Made by a program: the position numbers and the translations under genes. Below are positions 51,106 through 56,936 of a stretch of 56,936 nucleotides of DNA, piece by piece. The notes beneath the pieces were generated by a model that saw only the letters and a program-made list of their open reading frames with translations, ran no database searches and had not been told where the DNA came from. How positions within the stretch are numbered: the stretch's first letter is position 1; each line of letters begins with the position of its first letter. Source of the stretch: Pseudomonas paracarnis (GTDB taxonomy: Bacteria; Pseudomonadota; Gammaproteobacteria; Pseudomonadales; Pseudomonadaceae); NCBI RefSeq assembly GCF_904063055.1, contig NZ_CAJFCN010000021.1:1-56936 (forward strand), given 5' to 3'.

Positions 51106-52422
51106 TCAGCTCGACAGCTGATTGGCAAACTGCCCGACCGCACTCACCACCTTTTGCGCACCGTCCTGAATCTCGACGATCACGGTACCCGCCTCCGCCG
51201 CCAGGGCCAGGCCCTGCTCGGCTTGCGCACGACCGTCGGCCATCAAGGCCACCGCGTCGCGGGCCATGTCCTGGTTCTGGCGCACCACACCGACAATTTC
51301 CTCGGTGGCTTTGCTGGTGCGTGACGCCAATTGCCGCACTTCATCGGCCACCACCGCAAAGCCCCGCCCCTGTTCACCAGCACGCGCCGCTTCGATGGCG
51401 GCGTTGAGCGCCAAAAGGTTGGTTTGCTCGGCAATGCCGCTGATGGTCTTGACGATGCTGCCGATCACTTGGGACTGGGCATTAAGCGCCTCGATACCTT
51501 CGCCGGCCTGCTGCATGTGCTGGGCCAGGTCGCGCATCACGTCCACGGCCTGGGTGACCACAGTGGTACCGCGCTGGGCGCTGTCGTCGGTTTGCAACGA
51601 GGTGCTGTAGGCAATATTGGCGGCCTCGGCCACCGCCTGCTCGCGGTTGACCTGGTCGGTAATGACCGTGGCGAACTTGACCACTTTGTACAACCGCTCA
51701 TTGGCGTCCAGCACCGGGTTGTAGGTGGCCTCCAACCACACCAGGCGGCCGTGGCTGTCCACGCGTTTGAAGCGCGCGGCGACGAACTCACCGGCGTTCA
51801 GGCGCTTCCAGAACTGTTGGTATTCGGCACTGTTGTATTCCTGTGGTTCACAGAACATACGGTGATGTTTGCCTTCGATCTGCGCCAGACTGTAACCCAT
51901 GGCGCCGAGGAAGCGGTCATTGGCGGTGAGTACATGCCCCTCCAGATCGAACTCGATCAACGCAGTAGAACGCATCAGCGCGGTGATCAGGTTTTCATGT
52001 TCACGCGAACTCTCGATGGTGCGGGTAAGGTCGCTGGAGAACATCGAAAACTGCTTGATGCGCCCCTCCGAACTGCGCACCGGCTGCACGATTGAGCGCA
52101 ACCAGGCTTCCTTGCCATTGCCGCGCATCAGGCGCACGGCGCCGGCAAAGTGTTCGCCGCGGGCCAGCGCGTGCTTGAAGCGCAGCTGGAACTCGTCCTG
52201 GCGCACGTGGGCCGGCACCAAGTCTTCGATCGCGCGCCCGACAATCTCGCCCAGCGAGTAAGCCAGCTCCTGCAGGAAGTTGGCATTGGCCCACTCCACA
52301 CGGCCTTCAGGGTCCAGCGTCAGGCAGAGCATTTCGCTTTCCAGGCTCTCTTTCACCTGAAGCAAGCTCGACAATTCTTCGCGCAGAGCGGTCAGCTCCT
52401 GCTTCAGGCGGGTATTGAACAT
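51106..52422 (-). CDS. soluble PAS-PAS methyl-accepting chemotaxis protein (BdlA-like)
   Basis: The 438-residue protein has a short coiled coil (1-30) and two PAS domains (about 30-145 and 155-270; FDLEGHVLTANDRFLGAMGYS). A chemoreceptor signalling domain with the hairpin tip EQTNLLALNAAIEAARAGEQGRGF follows. It has no membrane segment, so it should sense an internal signal, as BdlA of P. aeruginosa does for biofilm dispersal. Length and layout match BdlA; identity as orthologue is inference. Confidence 0.9.
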   Translation of the reverse strand: MFNTRLKQELTALREELSSLLQVKESLESEMLCLTLDPEGRVEWANANFLQELAYSLGEIVGRAIEDLVPAHVRQDEFQLRFKHALARGEHFAGAVRLMRGNGKEAWLRSIVQPVRSSEGRIKQFSMFSSDLTRTIESSREHENLITALMRSTALIEFDLEGHVLTANDRFLGAMGYSLAQIEGKHHRMFCEPQEYNSAEYQQFWKRLNAGEFVAARFKRVDSHGRLVWLEATYNPVLDANERLYKVVKFATVITDQVNREQAVAEAANIAYSTSLQTDDSAQRGTTVVTQAVDVMRDLAQHMQQAGEGIEALNAQSQVIGSIVKTISGIAEQTNLLALNAAIEAARAGEQGRGFAVVADEVRQLASRTSKATEEIVGVVRQNQDMARDAVALMADGRAQAEQGLALAAEAGTVIVEIQDGAQKVVSAVGQFANQLSS

Positions 52423-52518
52423 GGGGCACCGTTAGGCAAGTGAGGTGGGTGTACTCACTTGCATCGGCGCTGCCGGGGTTTTCTGAAGAGCGCTTGAGCC
52501 CTGGGCCGAACTATATTT

Positions 52519-52851
52519 TCAACCGCCATTGTTACGGCATACGCCCATGACCTGATATTCCAGGGTATTGAGCTTGCCGCTGGAGTCTTCGTAGGTCATG
52601 CGCGACGGCACGGCGTTGCACGAGCGGATCGGCGGCGTCACGTTGACGACCTTGGCAATGTCCAGGTCCATGCCATAGCGGTACGCCTGGACCTCAGGCA
52701 CCGGCTTGCCTTTTTTGATGGCGTAGGCGGCCATGGCTTTCTCATTGCGCTCCATCATCAGGGCAAAGGTGCGATCCCCACCCCCTTCGGCCAGTGCGCC
52801 GAATGACAACACAGCCGTTAATACAGCCAAACCTGCTTTATAAAAGTTCAT
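52519..52851 (-). CDS. DUF2790 small secreted protein
   Basis: The 110-residue precursor has a signal peptide (AGLAVLTAVLSFGALA) and a mature part with MDLDIAKVVNVTPPIRSCNAVPSRMTYEDSSG, the DUF2790 core. The family is small, periplasmic and largely restricted to pseudomonads, of unknown function and often near metal-responsive two-component genes. The ATG at 52851 follows GAGGAAA; a 16-codon extension is rejected. It diverges from oprD. Confidence 0.85.
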   Translation of the reverse strand: MNFYKAGLAVLTAVLSFGALAEGGGDRTFALMMERNEKAMAAYAIKKGKPVPEVQAYRYGMDLDIAKVVNVTPPIRSCNAVPSRMTYEDSSGKLNTLEYQVMGVCRNNGG

Positions 52852-53077
52852 CGCGGTTTCCTCGACTGAAAAGTTCAGTGTCGAGATTAACCAACCCACC
52901 CTGACGCCAGGTTCACCAGAACATTACTTATTTGTTAGATGGCCGTTAGTTTCCAGAATTGTAATCTTCGCGCCATGCAGCTGTTATCCGTCGTTTGCAA
53001 CTATCAGCCAGGGCCAGATCAATAAAAACGCCCGCCTCTATAAGAAGCCGATAACTGCCATCACCGAGGAGCGCATC

Positions 53078-54397
53078 ATGAGCATTCGTCATTACACCCT
53101 TCCCTTTTCACTGATGGCTGCACTGCCCATGGCCGCCTTGGCGGTGGAGGACAAGCCCGAAGGTTTTATCGAGGGCAGCCGCATCAACGTGCTGGCACGC
53201 AATTTCTACTTCAACCGCGATGACCGCAAAGGCCAGTCCAGCCCCACTGGCAATGGTTACTCCGAAGCCTGGGCCCAGGGCTTTATCGGCAAATTCGAAT
53301 CCGGTTTTACCCAGGGCACCGTGGGTTTTGGCCTGGACGCGTTCGCCATGTACGGCCTGACGCTTGACTCGGGCAGCGGCCGCAGCGGCGGCAAAGGCTC
53401 GTTCGGCGTGCTGCCGGTGAACAGCGACAACCAGCCGGAAGACAGCTACAGCAAAATCGGCGGCGCGGCGAAACTGCGCGTGCTGGACACCGTGATCAAG
53501 GCCGGCGACGTGTTCCCACTCACCCCGGTGGTGGCCTACGGCGACTCTCGCCTGTTGCCCGAGAGCTTTCGCGGCGTCACCCTGCAAAACACCAGCCTGG
53601 AAGGCTTGAGCCTGCAAGGCGGGCGCCTGAGCGGCATGAGCCAGCCCAGTGAAAGCGGCATGAACAAAGGCTTTGCCACCTTCTATGCAGGCAAGGTCGA
53701 CTCGCCTTGGATCGCCTACTTCGGCGGTGACTATCAGCTCAACAGCCACCTGGGCTTTAGCCTGTACAGCAGCCGCTTGAAGGACGCCTGGGACCAGTAC
53801 TACTTCGGCAGCAATGCCAATTACGCGCTGACCGACGACGTGTCGCTGTTCGGCGACTTCAACTATTACAAGGCCGTGGACGAAGGCCAGAAACGGCTCG
53901 GCGAGTTCGACAACAACATCTGGAGCGCCAGGCTCGGGGTCAAGGTCGGTGCCCACAGCCTGGCCGTGTCGCACCAGCGCAACAACGGCGACGATGATTT
54001 TGATTACCTGCGCCAGTCAGACTCGATCTTCCTCAACAACTCCATCCAGTACAGCGACTTCAACGCGCCCAAGGAGCGCTCATGGATGCTGCGCTACGAC
54101 CTGGACATGCAGGCGTTCGGCATTCCCGGCCTGTCGTTCATGACCCGCTACGGCAAAGGCACCGGCGCCGACTATAGCAACGCCAATGCCGTGTATATGC
54201 GCCGCGATGCAGCGGGTAACCCCTTGACCGATCAACGCCGCTGGGAACGGGATATCGAGGCCAAGTACGTGGTGCAAAGTGGGCGTTTGAAAGATTTGTC
54301 CCTGCGCTTGCGCCAGGCCACCGTGCGCTCCAGTGCGTTCGAGTCAGACCTGGAAGAAGTTCGTCTGATTGCCGAATACCCATTGGTCGTGCTGTAG
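53078..54397 (+). CDS. OprD-family outer-membrane porin
   Basis: The 439-residue precursor has a signal peptide (MAALPMAALA) and an 18-strand barrel family pattern: GFIEGSRINVLARNFYFNRDD at the start, DAFAMYGLTLDSG, and the strongly conserved end RDIEAKYVVQSGRLKDLSLRLRQATVRS. It takes up small carboxylates, amino acids or peptides; the substrate cannot be told from sequence. A candidate small RNA follows. Confidence 0.93.
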   Translation: MSIRHYTLPFSLMAALPMAALAVEDKPEGFIEGSRINVLARNFYFNRDDRKGQSSPTGNGYSEAWAQGFIGKFESGFTQGTVGFGLDAFAMYGLTLDSGSGRSGGKGSFGVLPVNSDNQPEDSYSKIGGAAKLRVLDTVIKAGDVFPLTPVVAYGDSRLLPESFRGVTLQNTSLEGLSLQGGRLSGMSQPSESGMNKGFATFYAGKVDSPWIAYFGGDYQLNSHLGFSLYSSRLKDAWDQYYFGSNANYALTDDVSLFGDFNYYKAVDEGQKRLGEFDNNIWSARLGVKVGAHSLAVSHQRNNGDDDFDYLRQSDSIFLNNSIQYSDFNAPKERSWMLRYDLDMQAFGIPGLSFMTRYGKGTGADYSNANAVYMRRDAAGNPLTDQRRWERDIEAKYVVQSGRLKDLSLRLRQATVRSSAFESDLEEVRLIAEYPLVVL

Positions 54398-54506
54398 CCC
54401 TTACATTCGCTCGCGATTAACTAACATCTGTTCACAAATAGCCAGTTATCAAAATTGTAATATTGGCCTCAGCTTCTCGTTAAGTGGAACTTTCTATACT
54501 CGCTTC

Positions 54507-54601
54507 AACTTATTCACCCGAGCACATTCATCTCTGAAGCTTTTGTGTAGCTCCTTTGGAAAGAGATGAATTTTTAACGCCCCGCTTGGGGCGTTTTTTT
54601 T
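54507..54601 (+). ncRNA. candidate small RNA with own promoter and terminator
   Basis: CTATACT (54494-54500), a good -10 element of the RpoS type, precedes about 95 bases that end in a strong terminator. They contain a perfect 10-bp stem, ATTCATCTCT (54526-54535) with AGAGATGAAT (54562-54571). Its loop holds AGCT/AGCT and the pyrimidine run CTCCTTT (54551-54557), complementary to the Shine-Dalgarno AAAGGAG. No reading frame is present. I do not recognise it as a named sRNA. It could be only the trailing part of the oprD transcript. Confidence 0.5.
54576..54601 (+). terminator. Rho-independent terminator (oprD / candidate sRNA)
   Basis: AACGCCCC (54576-54583) and GGGGCGTT (54588-54595) pair around GCTT, followed by an uninterrupted T run. 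It lies 179 bases after the oprD stop codon and ends the candidate sRNA. Confidence 0.95.
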
Positions 54602-54614
54602 GCCTGCGACACAT

Positions 54615-54660
54615 GCGACCGACGGTCGCAGTTGACCCTAAAGCTACTTTAGCCTTCAGA
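54615..54660 (+). promoter_or_regulatory. promoter of the two-component genes with two palindromes
   Basis: TTGACC (54632-54637) and TTCAGA (54655-54660) are 17 bases apart. The spacer holds CTAAAG-CTA-CTTTAG, a perfect inverted repeat in the position used by activators that act from the spacer. Just upstream is GCGACC-GAC-GGTCGC (54615-54629), a second perfect inverted repeat. The response regulator gene starts 75 bases downstream; autoregulation is likely. Confidence 0.6.
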
Positions 54661-54734
54661 CTTTTCCCACTTCCGAAACCGCCGCCATAGGGACATGGGC
54701 GCCTTCTCTCCCCCTAATTCAAGAGGTAACCCCC

Positions 54735-55409
54735 ATGCGTATTCTTGTGGTTGAAGACGAGCAGAAAACCGCCGACTACCTGCAACAGGGCCTGAACGAA
54801 AGTGGCTACGTGGTCGACTGCGCCGCCAATGGCGTCGACGGCCTGCACCTGGCAGGGCAACACGCCTATGAACTGGTGATTCTGGACGTCAACCTGCCGG
54901 GCAAGGATGGCTGGCAAGTACTGGAAGAATTGCGCCGCAACGGCACCCAGCGCGTGATGATGCTCACCGCCCGTGGCCGGCTGGCTGACAAGATCAAGGG
55001 CCTGGACATGGGCGCCGACGATTACCTGGTCAAGCCGTTCGAGTTTCCCGAACTGCTGGCCCGCGTGCGCACCCTGATGCGTCGCAGCGAGCACATTCCA
55101 CAGCCGGAAGTGTTCCGCGTCTCGGACCTGGAACTGGACCCGCGCCGCCACCGCGCTTATCGCGGCACCCGGCGCATCGACCTGACCACCAAGGAGTTCG
55201 CCCTGTTGCAAGTGCTGATGCGCCAGGCCGGGGAAGTGCTGACCCGTACGCAGATTATTTCCCTGGTGTGGGACATGAATTTCGACTGCGACACCAACGT
55301 GGTCGAAGTCTCCATCAGCCGCCTGCGCGCCAAGGTGGATGACCAGAGCGAGGTCAAGCTGATCCACACTATTCGCGGCGTGGGCTACGTGCTGGAAGCG
55401 CGCCCATGA
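54735..55409 (+). CDS. OmpR-family response regulator, heavy-metal type (CopR/CusR-like)
   Basis: The 224-residue regulator has a receiver domain with phosphoacceptor Asp51 (VILDVNLPGKDGW) and KPFEFPELLARVR. A winged-helix domain follows, with DLTTKEFALLQVLMRQAGEVLTRTQI and the end TIRGVGYVLEARP, typical of the copper/zinc response regulator subfamily. It overlaps the kinase gene by four bases. The signal cannot be proved from sequence. Confidence 0.92.
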   Translation: MRILVVEDEQKTADYLQQGLNESGYVVDCAANGVDGLHLAGQHAYELVILDVNLPGKDGWQVLEELRRNGTQRVMMLTARGRLADKIKGLDMGADDYLVKPFEFPELLARVRTLMRRSEHIPQPEVFRVSDLELDPRRHRAYRGTRRIDLTTKEFALLQVLMRQAGEVLTRTQIISLVWDMNFDCDTNVVEVSISRLRAKVDDQSEVKLIHTIRGVGYVLEARP

Positions 55410-56830
55410 AGACCGGCAGCCTGTCGATGCGCCTGGGCTTGACGGTCAGCCTGATGGGCGCGGGCCTGGTGTTGCTGCTGGCGACCCTGGCCTACCTGGC
55501 CCTCACCCATGAGCTGGAAAAACTCGCGCGCAAGAACCTGGAAAGCAAAATGGAACAGATCCAGCACAGCCTGGCCCTGGGCCTGGACGCCCACGCCATT
55601 CGCGGCCGGCCGCACTCGCTGATGGACCTGGTGATCGGCCACGACAATTTCCACCTGACCATCGTCGGTACCGCGCCCGATAACAGCGTGCTGCTGAACG
55701 TCGGCAGCAAGCCCCAGGAGCCACTGCTCACCGACTTCAAGCCACGGGAAACCCTGGGCTACCTCAATTGGGTCGACAGCTACGGCAACCAGATACTCAG
55801 TGCCTCCAGCTTGATGCGCCTGGCCAACGGTGAACGCGTGCGGGTGCTGCTGTCCCTGGACCGCATGGACGACCAGGCATTGCTCAGTGCCTATCTGCGC
55901 GCCACGCTGATTGCGTTGCCGCTACTGCTGATACTGATTGGCATGGGCGCCTGGTGGCTGGTGCAACGGGGCCTGGCACCGTTGAAGCAGTTCAGCCAGG
56001 TGGCGGCGAAAGTCACCACCCAAGACCTCACCCATCGCTTGTCTGTGGACAACCTGCCCCACGAACTGGGTGAACTGGCCCACGGCATCAACGTGATGCT
56101 CGACCGCCTGGACGCCGGGGTGCAGCAACTCTCGCAATTCTCCGATGACCTGGCCCACGAACTGCGCGCGCCCTTGACCAACCTGATGGGCAAGGCCCAG
56201 TTGACCCTGTCGCGCCAGCGCCCGCCGCAGGAATACAAGGCGGTGCTGGAATCCAACACCGAAGAGCTCGAACGCCTGGCGCGGATTGTCAGCGACATGC
56301 TGTTTCTGGCGCAGGTCAGCCACCCGGCGGCGCGGGCCTCATTCACCGAGGTGTCCCTGGCGCAGGAAGCCCAGCGCGTGATGGAGTTGTTTGCCCTGAG
56401 TGCAGAAGACAAACACATCACCCTGAGCCTGCGCGGCGATGCCTGGGTGACGGGCGATCGGCTGATGATCCAGCGGGCGATTTCCAACTTGCTGTCCAAT
56501 GCCATTCGCCACACACCCGAGGCCTCTACCGTGTTGCTGTTGGTGGAGACCTACGAGCAGAGCGTATCGCTGTCGGTGGGCAACCCGGGGCGAGGCATTG
56601 AAGCGCACCACCTGCCGCACCTGTTCGAACGTTTCTACCGCGCCGACAGCAGCCGTACCCGTGCCGAGGGCGGCACCGGGCTGGGGCTGGCCATCGTGAA
56701 ATCGATCATGCATTTGCATCAGGGGCATGCTCATGTCACCAGCCAGCCTGGGCGTTTTACGCGGTTCAGCCTGGTGTTTCCCCAGGCTCTGGAAGCACCG
56801 TTGGCCCCCTGTGGGAGATTCTATGGTTGA
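55406..56830 (+). CDS. heavy-metal-type sensor histidine kinase, C terminus altered
   Basis: A 474-residue inner-membrane kinase with a membrane segment at about 13-33, a periplasmic sensor to about 165, and a second membrane segment. It then has HAMP, a dimerisation region with phosphoacceptor His251 (SDDLAHELRAPLTN), and an ATPase domain with HLFERFYRADSSRTRAEGGTGLGLAIV. It pairs with the preceding regulator. The last residues (CGRFYG) come from a REP fragment GTGGGAG (56811-56817) joined to the end of an IS110-family element, so the natural stop codon has probably been replaced. The kinase core is complete. Confidence 0.92.
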   Translation: MKTGSLSMRLGLTVSLMGAGLVLLLATLAYLALTHELEKLARKNLESKMEQIQHSLALGLDAHAIRGRPHSLMDLVIGHDNFHLTIVGTAPDNSVLLNVGSKPQEPLLTDFKPRETLGYLNWVDSYGNQILSASSLMRLANGERVRVLLSLDRMDDQALLSAYLRATLIALPLLLILIGMGAWWLVQRGLAPLKQFSQVAAKVTTQDLTHRLSVDNLPHELGELAHGINVMLDRLDAGVQQLSQFSDDLAHELRAPLTNLMGKAQLTLSRQRPPQEYKAVLESNTEELERLARIVSDMLFLAQVSHPAARASFTEVSLAQEAQRVMELFALSAEDKHITLSLRGDAWVTGDRLMIQRAISNLLSNAIRHTPEASTVLLLVETYEQSVSLSVGNPGRGIEAHHLPHLFERFYRADSSRTRAEGGTGLGLAIVKSIMHLHQGHAHVTSQPGRFTRFSLVFPQALEAPLAPCGRFYG

Positions 56831-56846
56831 GGGGCAACCCTCAACC
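56825..56846. other. hairpin at the end of the IS110-family element
   Basis: GGTTGAGGG and CCCTCAACC pair perfectly around a GCAA tetraloop. The hairpin contains the stop codons of both the kinase gene (56828-56830) and the transposase (minus strand, 56841-56843), so it separates the two converging frames. Confidence 0.75.
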
Positions 56847-56936
56847 AACTTTTGGCTGATATTCGCTTTGCCCTTTCAGCAGAGCGAACACCACCCTAGC
56901 AAGCTTGCGGGCCAGTATTACCAGCGCCTGTGTGGT
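56841..56936 (-). mobile_element. IS110-family transposase, C-terminal end only
   Basis: The minus strand encodes 31 residues and a stop codon: TTQALVILARKLARVVF, then ALLKGQSEYQPKVG. This resembles the C terminus of IS110-family transposases. The rest of the element lies beyond the window. Its visible end abuts a REP-like GTGGGAG, consistent with the known preference of several pseudomonad IS110 elements for REP targets. Confidence 0.75.

Noticed and set aside
1..56936. CRISPR arrays, rRNA genes, prophage structural genes
   Set aside because: No regularly spaced direct repeats, no rRNA sequence and no phage capsid, tail or integrase genes are visible; the repeated sequences are REP elements.

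Overview
The window is chromosomal DNA of a Pseudomonas fluorescens-group bacterium. The basis is the GC-rich codon use, the REP repeats built on GTGGGAGC(T/G)GGCTTGC, and the typical pseudomonad order hemA-prfA-prmC-moeB-murI / TPR lipoprotein-lolB-ispE-tRNA-Gln-prs-rplY-pth-ychF.

Layout: (1) 1-2265: REP repeats, then hemH and a YfcH-type epimerase on the minus strand. (2) 2405-12109: a light and oxidative-damage region. Two MerR-type operators of the form TGTACA-N12-TGTACA bracket a sigma-70 promoter at 3692-3765. They precede a nine-gene, mostly overlapping operon: DUF523/DUF1722, a LitR-like MerR regulator, DNA photolyase, NTF2-like protein, SDR, FAD amine-oxidase-like protein, DUF1365, a Cfa-like methyltransferase and DUF2878. 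A related operator precedes a renalase-like FAD protein and a TIGR02450 protein at 2478-3676. (3) 12164-25129: housekeeping genes: YkgJ, PagL, murI, moeB, prmC, prfA, hemA, TPR/lolB/ispE, tRNA-Gln, prs, rplY, pth and ychF. (4) 25392-43715: a complete Hrp1-type type III secretion system placed between ychF and tRNA-Met. A single HrpR/HrpS-like activator should drive a visible sigma-54 promoter ahead of the ECF sigma factor HrpL. HrpL should in turn use two visible hrp boxes. These start two convergent operons, hrpA-like to hrpV and hrpJ to hrcU, whose stop codons abut at 32711/32712. No harpin, translocator or effector gene is visible, so the cluster encodes the machine rather than its cargo. 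(5) 43864-56936: tRNA-Met, PhzF, gamma-glutamyltransferase, a HigB/HigA-type toxin-antitoxin pair with a palindromic operator, ddl and an AraC regulator. Then comes a small gene with a structured leader between two REPINs, followed by a flavin reductase, a soluble PAS chemoreceptor, DUF2790, an OprD porin, a candidate small RNA, and a heavy-metal-type two-component system. The kinase gene's end appears to have been rewritten by an IS110-family element that runs off the window.

The most interesting items are the photosensory regulon with its atypical Cfa-like enzyme, the candidate small RNA at about 54507-54601 with a loop complementary to Shine-Dalgarno sequences, the structured leader at 49898-50101, and the unrecognised small protein that takes the pilin position of the secretion system.
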